This document shows, piece after piece, positions 9,609 through 18,251 of a stretch of DNA of 64,000 nt; the stretch's first letter is position 1, and each line of letters begins with the position of its first letter. Source of the DNA: Arsenicicoccus dermatophilus (GTDB lineage Bacteria; Actinomycetota; Actinomycetes; Actinomycetales; Dermatophilaceae); contig NZ_JAKZHU010000001.1 of assembly GCF_022568795.1 (NCBI RefSeq), positions 2,790,001 to 2,854,000 of the forward strand, written 5' to 3'. Below the pieces are notes generated by a model. It was not told the DNA's origin. It was given only the letters and a program-made list of their open reading frames with translations, and made no database searches. The position numbers and the translations under genes are program-made.

Positions 9609-9630
9609 CCCGCCGGACCGGTCCGGCGGG
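9609..9630. promoter_or_regulatory. 22-bp perfect palindrome in the divergent ABC / two-component control region
   Basis: The half-site CCCGCCGGACC is followed by its exact reverse complement. It lies 17 bases upstream of the permease start codon (minus strand) and about 90 bases upstream of the kinase start (plus strand). A related GGTCCGTCCGGACC element follows near 9670-9690. The placement suits an operator for the response regulator at 11044, though a transcript hairpin is also possible. Inference only. Confidence 0.4.
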
Positions 9631-9721
9631 GTCCGGTGGTCGGGGTCCCGCGACGACCGGACGGGTCAGGACGGTCCGTCCGGACCGGTGACGAGCCGCC
9701 ACGCGGGGTTATCGTGCGCGG

Positions 9722-11047
9722 GTGAGCGCGCCCGCCGGACCCGTGAGCGACCGTCGCCTGGTCGTGACGATGCGGCACGCCATGCACACCGCCGTCGGGC
9801 TGCTGACGCTGGTGGCGGTGCTGCGGTCCTGGCTGCAGCGAACGACCGTGCCCGCCGGGGAGACTCGCGTCTGCCTCGCCCTGGGTGCGGCCGGGCTCCT
9901 GCTCCTGCTGTATGCCGCCGGGAGCGCTCGTCCTCATCCCCTGTCCGACCGCTTCGGCCACCACGACCCGCTGTCTCCTCTCCCCCTCGGGCCGGCGACG
10001 CGGTGGTGGCTGGCCGGGCTGCTGCTCCTGTGGGGCCTCGGCGTCCTGGCCACGGACGGCTTCGCGTGGGTGGCCTTCCCGATGTTCTTCCTCGCCCTGC
10101 TGGCGCTGCCCGGGCCGGGCGGGCCGCTCGTGGTGCTCGCCCTGGTGGGCTGGGCCGTGGCGGGTGGGTCGGCGCGAGACCACCTGTGGGGCGGGCCGAT
10201 CGCTCCACCCGCGGTCGGCGCCTGGCTGGGTCCGCTGCTCGGCGCCCTGGTGGCCCTGCTCGGCCAGGCGATCTACGTGCAGCTGCGCCGGGACGCCCTG
10301 CGACATCGCGCCCTGCTCGACGAGCTGCGGCGCACCCACGAGGATCTCGCGGCCACCGAGCACACCAACGGCGTCCTCGCCGAGCGCGAGCGGCTCGCCC
10401 GCGAGATCCACGACACCATCGGCCAGGGGCTCGCCTCGATCGTCGTGCTCGCCCGCACCGCCCGCCCCGACGACCCCCAGGCGCTGGCTCTGATCGAGAC
10501 CACGGCGCGTGAGAACCTCGCGGAGGCAAGGCGATTCACCCGCGACCTGGACGGCGGGCCCGCGAGCGCGGCCGGGCTCGAGGCAGCCCTGCGGGGCCTC
10601 GTCGCCGACGCCGCCCGCCGCTCCCAGGCGGCCGGCCACCCGCTCGACGTCACCGTCTCGGTCACGGGAAACCCTCCCTCCCAGGTGGCTCCGGCCACGA
10701 TGACCGCCCTGCACCGCGGCACCCAGGCGACCCTGGCCAACGTCCTGCGTCACGCGCGGGCGTCCCGCTGCGCCGTCGGGCTGGGCTGGTTCGGGGACGA
10801 GGTGGTCGTGGACGTGGTCGACGACGGGGTGGGCTTCGACCCCGCCGCGCCCGGGCCGTCCGACGGGACGGCGCACTTCGGGCTGCGAGGGCTGCGGGCA
10901 CGACTCGCCGAGGTGGGCGGCGCCGTGACCGTCGACAGCGTCCCCGGCGAGGGCACCACCGTGGCGCTGACCGCCCCCGTCCGGCATACGGCCGCGGGCC
11001 GCACGCCCGACCCCCACCCGCCCGCGCAGCCGCAGGAGCAGCCATGA
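9722..11047 (+). CDS. Sensor histidine kinase, NarL/LuxR-system type
   Basis: A 441-residue membrane kinase. Five to seven hydrophobic segments (residues 15-185) come first, then a dimerisation and phosphoacceptor region with His in AREIHDTIGQGL (HisKA_3), then a HATPase domain with the N-box around ATLANVLRHARASR and the G-box VVDDGVGFD. The start is GTG 9722. The stop overlaps the regulator start (ATGA), so the two are co-translated. The kinase should phosphorylate the adjacent response regulator; the likely target is the divergent ABC exporter. Confidence 0.93.
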   Translation: MSAPAGPVSDRRLVVTMRHAMHTAVGLLTLVAVLRSWLQRTTVPAGETRVCLALGAAGLLLLLYAAGSARPHPLSDRFGHHDPLSPLPLGPATRWWLAGLLLLWGLGVLATDGFAWVAFPMFFLALLALPGPGGPLVVLALVGWAVAGGSARDHLWGGPIAPPAVGAWLGPLLGALVALLGQAIYVQLRRDALRHRALLDELRRTHEDLAATEHTNGVLAERERLAREIHDTIGQGLASIVVLARTARPDDPQALALIETTARENLAEARRFTRDLDGGPASAAGLEAALRGLVADAARRSQAAGHPLDVTVSVTGNPPSQVAPATMTALHRGTQATLANVLRHARASRCAVGLGWFGDEVVVDVVDDGVGFDPAAPGPSDGTAHFGLRGLRARLAEVGGAVTVDSVPGEGTTVALTAPVRHTAAGRTPDPHPPAQPQEQP

Positions 11048-11682
11048 CCTCCCGGATCGTCCTGGTCGACGACCACCCCATCGTCCGGGCCGGGCTGCAC
11101 ACCCTGCTCGCCGCCGACCCGCGCATCGACGTGGTCGGCGAGGCCGCCTCCGGCGAGGAGGCGCTCGTGGTGGTCGACGCGCTCGCCCGCGCCGGGCAGG
11201 GCCCGGACCTGGTGCTCATGGACCTGCAGCTCGGCACGGGGATCACCGGCATCGAGGCCACCCGGCAGCTGCGCGCGACCCACCCGCAGGTGCGGGTGAT
11301 GGTGCTGACGACCTTCGATGCCGACACGGACATCTTCGGGGCGCTCGAGGCCGGTGCCGTCGGCTATGTCCTCAAGGACACCCCCACCGCCACCCTGGTC
11401 CAGGCGGTGCTCGACGCCGCGGCCGGCCGCCCAGCCCTGTCCCCGGAGGTGGCGCTGCGCATGGTCGGTCGCGTCGCCGCCCCGGACGCCGGGCTGAGCC
11501 CGCGCGAGGCCGAGATCCTGCAGCTGCTCGCCACCGGGGCCGGCAACCGGGACATCGCGCGACGCCTGTTCATCTCCGAGTCCACGGTCAAGGGGCACCT
11601 GGTGCACGTGTACGACAAGCTCGGCGTGGACAACCGCACGGCCGCGGCGCGGGTGGCCCGGGAGCGCCGGCTGATCCGCTGA
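11044..11682 (+). CDS. Response regulator, NarL/FixJ family
   Basis: A 212-residue protein with a receiver domain (residues 1-125) and a LuxR-type helix-turn-helix (about 148-212). The acidic pocket is VDDHP, the phosphoacceptor Asp lies in LVLMDLQLG, the conserved Lys is in YVLKDTPTA, and the DNA-binding helices run through LSPREAEILQLLATGAGNRD and ISESTVKGHL. The start ATG overlaps the kinase stop by four bases. It probably controls the divergent ABC transporter and possibly its own operon. Confidence 0.95.
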   Translation: MTSRIVLVDDHPIVRAGLHTLLAADPRIDVVGEAASGEEALVVVDALARAGQGPDLVLMDLQLGTGITGIEATRQLRATHPQVRVMVLTTFDADTDIFGALEAGAVGYVLKDTPTATLVQAVLDAAAGRPALSPEVALRMVGRVAAPDAGLSPREAEILQLLATGAGNRDIARRLFISESTVKGHLVHVYDKLGVDNRTAAARVARERRLIR

Positions 11683-12011
11683 GCGCCCGCCCACCCGTCG
11701 ACCGGACGGCTGGCTGAAGGCTGGCTGGGGACCCGTGGTGCTGCCCGGCTCGACATGCGGGACCAAGATCACTGGTCGTGGTTGTTTTGTGACCTATCGC
11801 CACCTTTTTGCCGGGACATGTGACCGAGGCAGCCTGCCGGCTACGCAAGGTCACCCTTGAGGTCTGTCGGTGGGTAGACGAGTTTTCACCTGTTTGGCCC
11901 GCCGCTAGGGTCCGAGGTGTCCCTGTCGCGCAGCGCGGCCCGCTCCGGTCGAGCGCTCGCCCAGGAACCCCTCCGTCCCCGGGCCCCGGCCCGCTCCAGA
12001 CAGGAACTCAC
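11683..12011 (+). promoter_or_regulatory. Upstream region of the thioredoxin-domain gene
   Basis: No gene is seen. The part from 11765 to 11900 is poorer in GC than its surroundings. A candidate promoter is TTCACC near 11885 with TAGGGT near 11906 (spacing about 15). It would give a leader of roughly 100 bases before the ATG at 12012. Confidence 0.35.
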
Positions 12012-13394
12012 ATGCACAGCTCGTCCAAGACCGCCGGCGCGCTGGCCGCCGGCCTCATGGTCGCCGGCCTCGGGGCCGGTTTCACCCCCGCTCTCGCCGC
12101 CCAGGCCACCCCCGCACGCTCCGTCCCGGCCGTCGACGTCGCCGCCCAGGGCTCCGTGGTCGAGGTCACCTCCGCCAACAAGGCCCAGGTCAAGGAGATG
12201 GCCAAGTCCAAGCCGGTCGTCTTCCTGGTCACCGCGCCGTCGTGGTGCGGCGCCTGCCGCCAGCTCGACCCGGTCATCCACGACCTCAACGCCAAGGCCG
12301 GCGGCACCTGGACCCTCGCGGTCATCGACACCGACAAGGCCAAGGACGCAGCCCAGGAGTTCGGCGTCCGCGGGCTCCCCACGATGATCCCCTGGGGCAA
12401 GAGCGGCGAGATGAAGTCGCCCGCCCGCATGGTCGGCTGGGGCGGCCAGGGCAAGACGAGCAGCTGGATCGACAGCGTGGTCAAGGCCTACGGCCCCACC
12501 AAGCCGGGCCCGAAGCCCGCCCCCAAGCCGGCCCCCACCAAGCCCGGCCCGAAGCCCGGCCCCAAGCCGGCCCCCACCAAGCCCGGCCCCAAGCCGGCCC
12601 CCACCAAGCCGGGCCCGAAGCCCGCCCCGGTACCCACCAGCACCCCAGCCCCGGCCCCCGTGCCCGGTGACGGCAAGCTGCCCACCCTCCCCGCGGGCGC
12701 CGTGCAGCTGACCGACAAGAACTTCCAGAAGGAGGTCATCCAGGAGTCCGCCAAGCGCACCGTCGTCATCGACTTCTCCAAGGACCAGTGCGAGCCCTGC
12801 CTGGCGCTCGCGCCGATCATGGACGAGAAGTACAAGGCCGACAAGGGCTCCTGGCAGTACACGCGTCTCGACGGCACGGCCTTCCCGGAGCTGTGGAAGA
12901 AGTTCGACAACCCGTGGTTCCCGACCCTCATCGCCTTCCGTGACGGCAAGGAGATCGCCCGTCACACCGGCTACGAGGGCGACAAGGCTGCCATCACCGC
13001 GTGGCTCGACGGCGTCGCCAAGGGCCAGGCCCCCGCGAACGACCCGCTCGTCATGGAGCTCAAGGACACCGCGACCTGGAACCAGATGATCGCCATGTCC
13101 AAGCGTCACCCGGTCGCCCTGCGCGTCCACATGGGCCGCCCCTTCCGCAAGCACGGCGAGATGGCCGAGAAGATGGTCAAGGCCGACGGGGGCAAGTGGA
13201 GCCTCGTCAACGCCGACCTGCCGACGGTGGCCTGCCTGCTCCACGGCCGTGGCGTCCGCCCCCAGGGCATGCCGATCATGTACGTCTTCTACAACGGCAA
13301 GATGCAGCTCAAGCCGCTGGTGGGCTTCGTCCAGGAGCCGCAGATGCGTCAGTGGATCGACACCATGCTGAGCACGCACTACCCCAAGGCCTGA
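12012..13394 (+). CDS. Secreted protein with three thioredoxin-like domains and a Pro/Lys repeat linker
   Basis: A 460-residue protein. The start ATG 12012 opens a signal peptide ending ALAAQA. Domain 1 (about residues 40-155) has the redox site APSWCGACRQ. A linker of repeated PKPAPTKPGPKP units spans about 160-215. Domain 2 (about 220-340) has CEPC (SKDQCEPCLA). Domain 3 (about 345-460) has a thioredoxin-like ending (GMPIMYVFYNGK) but no CxxC; a single Cys (VACLL) remains. It probably works in disulfide exchange outside the membrane, with domain 3 structural or substrate-binding. It is a single gene ending at a strong hairpin. I do not recognise this three-domain arrangement as a named protein. 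Confidence 0.85.
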   Translation: MHSSSKTAGALAAGLMVAGLGAGFTPALAAQATPARSVPAVDVAAQGSVVEVTSANKAQVKEMAKSKPVVFLVTAPSWCGACRQLDPVIHDLNAKAGGTWTLAVIDTDKAKDAAQEFGVRGLPTMIPWGKSGEMKSPARMVGWGGQGKTSSWIDSVVKAYGPTKPGPKPAPKPAPTKPGPKPGPKPAPTKPGPKPAPTKPGPKPAPVPTSTPAPAPVPGDGKLPTLPAGAVQLTDKNFQKEVIQESAKRTVVIDFSKDQCEPCLALAPIMDEKYKADKGSWQYTRLDGTAFPELWKKFDNPWFPTLIAFRDGKEIARHTGYEGDKAAITAWLDGVAKGQAPANDPLVMELKDTATWNQMIAMSKRHPVALRVHMGRPFRKHGEMAEKMVKADGGKWSLVNADLPTVACLLHGRGVRPQGMPIMYVFYNGKMQLKPLVGFVQEPQMRQWIDTMLSTHYPKA

Positions 13395-13412
13395 TCCGCT
13401 GATCGCCTGAGG

Positions 13413-13470
13413 TCACCCACCCCGGCACCGGGGCTGCACGCAGCCCGGGTCCCCGCCGGGGTGGGTGATT
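13413..13470 (+). terminator. Nested hairpin terminator after the thioredoxin gene
   Basis: The outer stem TCACCCACCCCGGC (13413-13426) pairs with 13455-13468. The loop holds a second stem, CCGGGGCTGC/GCAGCCCGGG. A short T-rich stretch (ATTCCTTCTT) follows. A further small palindrome CCCGCAG-GATC-CTGCGGG lies at 13487-13504. Confidence 0.85.
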
Positions 13471-13627
13471 CCTTCTTCCGGCGCACCCCCGCAGGATCCT
13501 GCGGGCTTCTCCGACGCCCCACGGAGGCTCGCCCGCCCCGCCCCCATGCTGCCCGCCCCCATCCGTCCCCTGGCGCCCTCCCCTGCGCTGTTGGGGCAGC
13601 CCACGGTGCAGTCTCCTCACCACAGAC

Positions 13628-14010
13628 ACCGACGACAGGTGGATCCGCCAGCTCACGGCCACTCGGGGTCGCGCGCGGATCCACCTGGCACCACGGCGCT
13701 GCCAGCTCGAAGGGGCGGCTCGTCGGTGACCTCGAACCGGTCGGGGAGCAGGTCTACGAGATGCGCTTCCACGTCGGTCCCGGCTGCCGGGTCTGCTACC
13801 TGCAGCACGAGCAGACCGTCGTCCTGCTGCTGGTCCGAGGAGACACGTCGACCCAGACCACGGACATCGACACGGCCACGGGCGTGGCAGAGGCCGCCGG
13901 CGTCGGCCGCGAGTCTCTCCACACGTCGCTCAGCACGACCGGCAACCCGTCCTTCAACACCGTGGAGCAGGCACGCTCCACAGCCCACCTCGTGCCGGGG
14001 CGGCACCGTC
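13628..14010 (+). pseudogene. Relic of a RelE/HigB-type toxin fused to a HigA-like antitoxin tail
   Basis: Frame one (about 13628-13710) reads DDRWIRQLTATRGRARIHLA and then stops, like the start of phage Gp49/HigB-type toxins. Frame two takes over with VGDLEPVGEQVYEMRFHVGP, then VVLLLVRGDTSTQTTDID, the toxin C-terminal half. It runs without a break into GVGRESLHTSLSTTGNPSFN, the helix-turn-helix end of the cognate addiction-module antitoxin family. The toxin tail and most of the antitoxin are therefore missing. A frameshift near 13710, an internal deletion and loss of the antitoxin end together mark it as dead. The surrounding 13.5-14.35 kb has no other gene. Confidence 0.6.
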
Positions 14011-14359
14011 ACCGGGGACCGACCGCGTCAGGAGCAGACCCCGCGGCGCGGACCGGCCCACCACGGCGACAGAGCACACCGGCACGGCATGAACGTGCCG
14101 GTCATCGCGGGTTCCCGAGGTGATGTCATGTGGTCGTCCCCAGCAGGCCCGGCGTACGGCACGACGTCCGCGCCATCCACCGCCACCGCCATCCGGATGC
14201 TGCGACACCGCAGGTCAGAACCTCAGACGGAAGAAGCTCCGGGGAGCGCAGCACCAGGGGAAGGCCGGGTCGGGAGAGGGATCTCGGGAACGTGGTGCCA
14301 CTCGGGTCGGTCGAGGTATCGCCGGGGCCGCCGCGCCACCCCTCCCCGGAAGCAGCGGA

Positions 14360-14387
14360 AAGGCCCCCCACGGTGGTGGAGGGCCTT
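14360..14387 (-). terminator. Terminator of the tRNA-Thr gene
   Basis: On the minus strand, AAGGCCC pairs with GGGCCTT with further CCA/TGG pairs inside, followed by TTTCC. It lies 5 bases beyond the 3' end of the tRNA. Confidence 0.75.
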
Positions 14388-14392
14388 GTCCG

Positions 14393-14466
14393 AGCCGCTT
14401 GTCGGAATCGAACCGACGACCTATTCATTACGAGTGAATCGCTCTGGCCGACTGAGCTAAAGCGGC
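14393..14466 (-). tRNA. tRNA-Thr(CGT)
   Basis: The 74-base cloverleaf is complete. The acceptor stem is GCCGCTT/AAGCGGC with discriminator T, the D-stem GCTC/GAGC, the anticodon stem ATTCA/TGAAT with loop CTCGTAA (anticodon CGT), and the T-stem GTCGG/CCGAC with loop TTCGATT. The 3' CCA is not encoded. It reads ACG threonine codons. Confidence 0.97.
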
Positions 14467-14526
14467 ATCAGCCGTCGAGGACGACCGGTCGCTCACTATA
14501 CAGGTCGGCCAGGCTCGCGAGCCAAC

Positions 14527-16062
14527 TCAGCAGCGGGCGCCGTCGGAGGGCACCTTGTCCTTGACGAGGTAGTCGTCGACCAGCCGGTCGATGCAGTTGT
14601 TGCCCTGCTGGTAGGCCGTGTGGCCGTCCCCCTCGCGGGTGACCAGGACGCCCTCGTCGAGCGCCTTGGCCAGGGCCACGGAGTTCTCGTAGGGGGTCGC
14701 CGGGTCGCGGGTCGTGCCCAGCACGACGATGGGTCCGGAGCCGGTCGCCTTGATCGGCTCGGCCTTGCCCTTGCCCGTGACCGGCCAGGGCCCGCACACC
14801 GACTCGCCCCAGGCCATGAACCGGCCCCACACCGGGGCGGCGGCGGTGAAGTCCTTCTCCTCCTGGGCGAAGGTGTCCGCACCTCCGGGCGTCGGGCGGT
14901 CCAGGCAGTTCACCGCGTTGATCGCCTGGAGCATGTTGCCCTTGTAGGTGCCGTCGTCGTTGCGGTCGGCATACTGCATCGCCAGGCGCATGAGCGGCTG
15001 CCCGTTGTCCTGCTTGGCGGCGATGAGCGCCTGGTCCAGGTCGGGCCACAGCTCGGAGGAGTACATCGGCAGCGCCAGGCCCAGCGAGGCCCACCCCTCG
15101 GTGAGGGTGCCGGTGCCGATGCCGCGGGCGTCGATCGGCTTGGCGTCGACCTGCTTGAGGAAGTCGCTGAGACCCTGCATCGCCTCGTCGACGGTCTTGC
15201 CGAGGGGGCACTGGCCGGTGCCGACGCAGTGCTCCATGTACGCCCGCGTGGCCCGCTCGAAGCCCGTGGCCTGCCCGAGCGCCGACTGCTTGCCGTCCTG
15301 GGCGGGGTCGATGACGCCGTCGAGGACCACGCGCCCGACGTGCTTGGGGAACAGGCCGGCGTAGGTCGCCCCCAGGAAGGTGCCGTAGGACGCGCCGTAG
15401 TAGTTGAGCTTGGGGTCGCCGATCGCCGCCCGCAGCACGTCCATGTCCTTGGCGGCCTCGACGGTGGAGACGTGCGCGATCAGGTCACCGGTGCGCTGCT
15501 TGCAGGCGTCGGCGAACTTCTTGTTCTGCGCCATCATCTGCTCGCGCTCGGACTGGTCGTCGGGCGTCGGGTCCTGCCCGAGGAAGGTGTCCATCTCCTT
15601 GGCGTCCAGGCAGGTGACCGGGTGGGAGCGGGCGACGCCGCGCGGGTCGAAGCTGACGATGTCGTAGTGCCGCTGCACGTTCCCCGCCACCGTGGGTGCG
15701 AAGTCCTCCACGAAGTCCACCCCGGAGGCACCCGGGCCGCCGGGGTTGATCACCAGGGAGCCCGCACGGGAGCGGGACGTGGACCGCTGGCGCTTGAGGG
15801 CGAGTTTGATCGTCTCGCCCGTCGGCTTGTCGTAGTCCACGGGGACCAGCAGCTCGCCGCACTGGAAGCGCCCGCACTTCTGCCAGTCGATGGTCTGGGA
15901 GTAGAACTTCGCGAGGTCGGGCGAGTGGGAGGGCATGCCCGCCGCCGAGGTGGTGCTGGTGGCGGTCTTCTGCGAACCGGGCAAGGAGCAACCACCGACG
16001 GCCAGGGAGAGGCCGGTGAGGACGGCGAGCACACGGGCAGGACGGGACGGGCGCGGCAGCAT
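14527..16062 (-). CDS. S33-family peptidase lipoprotein (tripeptidyl aminopeptidase-like)
   Basis: A 511-residue exported alpha/beta hydrolase. The N-terminus carries a lipobox (LAVGGCS), so it is probably lipid-anchored on the outer face of the membrane. The oxyanion and PGGPG segment (NPGGPGASG), the nucleophile elbow GASYGTFLG, a late Asp in TTRDPATPY and the catalytic His in GDGHTAY are all present. The C-terminal TAP-like domain carries the last two. This matches the mycobacterial and streptomycete peptidases that remove tripeptides or act on esters. It stands alone between the tRNA and holB. Confidence 0.9.
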   Translation of the reverse strand: MLPRPSRPARVLAVLTGLSLAVGGCSLPGSQKTATSTTSAAGMPSHSPDLAKFYSQTIDWQKCGRFQCGELLVPVDYDKPTGETIKLALKRQRSTSRSRAGSLVINPGGPGASGVDFVEDFAPTVAGNVQRHYDIVSFDPRGVARSHPVTCLDAKEMDTFLGQDPTPDDQSEREQMMAQNKKFADACKQRTGDLIAHVSTVEAAKDMDVLRAAIGDPKLNYYGASYGTFLGATYAGLFPKHVGRVVLDGVIDPAQDGKQSALGQATGFERATRAYMEHCVGTGQCPLGKTVDEAMQGLSDFLKQVDAKPIDARGIGTGTLTEGWASLGLALPMYSSELWPDLDQALIAAKQDNGQPLMRLAMQYADRNDDGTYKGNMLQAINAVNCLDRPTPGGADTFAQEEKDFTAAAPVWGRFMAWGESVCGPWPVTGKGKAEPIKATGSGPIVVLGTTRDPATPYENSVALAKALDEGVLVTREGDGHTAYQQGNNCIDRLVDDYLVKDKVPSDGARC

Positions 16063-16176
16063 GCGGGAGATCTCCAGGTCAGCAGGGGCGGGAGCGGGCG
16101 GTGGATCGTCGCTCTGGCTGATGGTATGGCGAGAGACTGGGTCTCCGGCACCAACTCCTCCCAGACGCGCCCCGGC

Positions 16177-17391
16177 TCACCGCGGCAGACGCAGCGCCAG
16201 GCACATCGCCTCGAGCGCCAGCAGGGGCGCGACGTTGCGGTCGATGCGCTCGCGGGCGATGCCGATGGCGTCGATGGCGTGCAGCAGCTGCTCGGAGGTG
16301 TTGACCTGCGCGACGCGGGCGACCACGGGCTCGATGTCCACGTTGACCAGGTCGACGGGTGTGCCGAGCCGGCGGACGAGGGCGTCGCGATAGACGCTGG
16401 TCAGGTCCACGAGGGAGCGATCGATGACGTCGCGGGCGTGGCGGGTGGCCCGCTGCTTCTGCTCGCGTTCGAGGGCGGCGACCGCGGACCGGACGTGCGG
16501 CGGCTGGGCGCGCGCGGCGGGGTCGGCCCCGAGGCGCTCCAGCAGCTGGCGGCGCTCGACGGCGTCGCGCTCCGCGCCGGAGGCTCCGGACTCCTCGTCG
16601 GCGATGGCGGCCAGGTCGGCCGCGGCGTCGACGGCGTCGCCCACCCCCTGGATCTTGGCCGGCAGCGACACGATCGTGTGCCGGCGCTCACGGGCGGCCG
16701 CGTCGGTGGCGAGCCGCCTGGCGATACCGATGTGGCTCTGGGCAGCGCGCGCGGCGTAGGCCGCCATCGCGGGGTCCACCCCGTCGCGGCGCACGAGCAG
16801 CTCGGCGACCGCGGCGACCGGAGGCGTCCGCAGCCGCACGTGCCGCGACCGCGAGCGGATCGTCACGATGACGTCGTGGAGCGAGGGTGCGCACAGCAGC
16901 CACACCGTGCGCGACACCGGCTCCTCGACGGCCTTGAGCAGCGCGTTGGCAGCCTGCTCGGTGAGCCGGTCCGCGTCCTCGACCACGATCACCCGGTAGC
17001 GGCCGACCGAGGGCCGCAGGGCGCCGGTCTGCACCAGCTGCCGGGCGAGGTCGACGCCGATGGACAGCCCGGAGGTGGCGACCACGTCGACGTCGGCGTG
17101 GGTGCCGTCCAGCGCGGTCCGGCACTCCAGACAGGTGCCGCACCCGCCCTGCGGGCACTGCAGCGCGGCGGCGAAGCAGCGGGCCGCCACCGACCGCCCG
17201 GACCCGGGCGGCCCGGTCAGCAGCCAGGCGTGCGTCATCGCCGTCGGGTCGGCCACCGCGGCCGACAGGGTCTCGATCGTGGGCTGCTGGCCGACCAGCT
17301 GCTCCCACACCCCGGGCCCGGCCGCCGCGGTGGCGCCGACGGGCGAGGTGACCGACGAGGCCGGTCCTGGCTGCGTCGTCGGGCTGGTCAC
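16177..17391 (-). CDS. holB: DNA polymerase III subunit delta prime
   Basis: A 404-residue clamp-loader subunit. The GTG start at 17391 overlaps the tmk stop (GTGA). The P-loop region is GPPGSGRSVAAR, with Arg in place of the usual Lys, suggesting a weak or absent ATPase as in other delta-prime proteins. The four-Cys zinc module CPQGGCGTCLEC follows. The sensor-type segment VEDADRLTEQAANALLKAVE and the SRxR-like SRSRHVRLR region are visible. It works with DnaX and delta to load the sliding clamp. tmk-holB is the standard actinobacterial pair. Confidence 0.95.
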   Translation of the reverse strand: MTSPTTQPGPASSVTSPVGATAAAGPGVWEQLVGQQPTIETLSAAVADPTAMTHAWLLTGPPGSGRSVAARCFAAALQCPQGGCGTCLECRTALDGTHADVDVVATSGLSIGVDLARQLVQTGALRPSVGRYRVIVVEDADRLTEQAANALLKAVEEPVSRTVWLLCAPSLHDVIVTIRSRSRHVRLRTPPVAAVAELLVRRDGVDPAMAAYAARAAQSHIGIARRLATDAAARERRHTIVSLPAKIQGVGDAVDAAADLAAIADEESGASGAERDAVERRQLLERLGADPAARAQPPHVRSAVAALEREQKQRATRHARDVIDRSLVDLTSVYRDALVRRLGTPVDLVNVDIEPVVARVAQVNTSEQLLHAIDAIGIARERIDRNVAPLLALEAMCLALRLPR

Positions 17392-18083
17392 GGCAGCAGC
17401 TCCGCGAGCCGCTCGCGCACCGCGGCGTGCACCTGCTCGGGCGGCAGCGACGCGTCCACGACGAGATAGCGCTGCGGCTCGGCGGCCGCCAGGGCCAGGA
17501 AGCCCGCCCGCACCCTCTCGTGGAAGTCGTCCGGCTCGGACTCCAGCCGGTCGTGCACGTCCCCGCGGCGCTCCCGGCCGGTGGCGGCGCTGACGTCCAG
17601 CAGGACGGTGAGGTCGGGCAGCAGCCCCTCGACCGCCCACAGCGACAGGTCGCGGATCTCCTGCGCGGCCAGGGCGCGCCCCGCCCCCTGGTAGGCCACG
17701 GAGGAGTCGAGGTAGCGATCGGTCACGACGACCTCGCCTCGCTCCAGCGCCGGGCGGACGACGGTGGCGACGTGGTGCGCCCGGTCCGCGGCATACAGCA
17801 GCGCCTCGGCGCGGGGGGCGACGTGGTCGCCGTGCAGCAGCAGCTCGCGCACCTGGACCCCGAGCGGCGACCCGCCGGGCTCGCGGGTGAGCACGACGGT
17901 GTGGCCGAGCCCGCCCAGCCAGTCCCGCAGCAGGGCGGCCTGCGTGGACTTGCCGCCCCCGTCGCCGCCCTCGAGCGCCACGAAGATCCCGCCCGACGTC
18001 CGGCGGCCGGGCTCCGGACGGGTCCGGGCTCCTGGGGTCCCGGCCGGGGACGTCGCCGCCGAGGTCTGCGCTCCTGAGATCAC
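17388..18083 (-). CDS. tmk: Thymidylate kinase
   Basis: It phosphorylates dTMP to dTDP in DNA precursor synthesis. The P-loop is EGGDGGGKSTQ, the substrate motif is TREPGGS, and DRYLDSSVAYQG and the LID segment around TGRERRGD are visible. The GTG at 18083 is preferred because the conserved fold begins shortly after it; an in-frame ATG at 18113 is possible but has an RBS only one or two bases away. The product is about 231 residues, slightly longer than usual because of a non-conserved Pro/Gly-rich N-terminus. It is coupled to holB by a 4-base overlap. Confidence 0.93.
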   Translation of the reverse strand: MISGAQTSAATSPAGTPGARTRPEPGRRTSGGIFVALEGGDGGGKSTQAALLRDWLGGLGHTVVLTREPGGSPLGVQVRELLLHGDHVAPRAEALLYAADRAHHVATVVRPALERGEVVVTDRYLDSSVAYQGAGRALAAQEIRDLSLWAVEGLLPDLTVLLDVSAATGRERRGDVHDRLESEPDDFHERVRAGFLALAAAEPQRYLVVDASLPPEQVHAAVRERLAELLP

Positions 18084-18251
18084 GGAACCGAGCCTAGGAC
18101 AGCCTGCCGACATACCTCGGGGCCACGACGACCCTCGGACGACTCACGCTCGGTCACGCTGTCGGTGCATCCCGCGACGATCTTCCCCGTGCGGAGGCCC
18201 TTGACGGCGCCGACGCCGCCGCAGTACGGGATCGGCTCTACCCTGGAGCAC

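Noticed and set aside
12495-12640. Short repeat array (CCCAAGCCGGCCCCCACCAAG) as a CRISPR or minisatellite
   Set aside because: It is the coding sequence of the Pro/Lys linker in the thioredoxin protein; repeats are in frame and have no spacers.
14620-17469. A 949-codon open frame on the plus strand
   Set aside because: It is antisense to the S33 peptidase and holB, and its Gly/Arg/Val-rich composition is the usual high-GC shadow.
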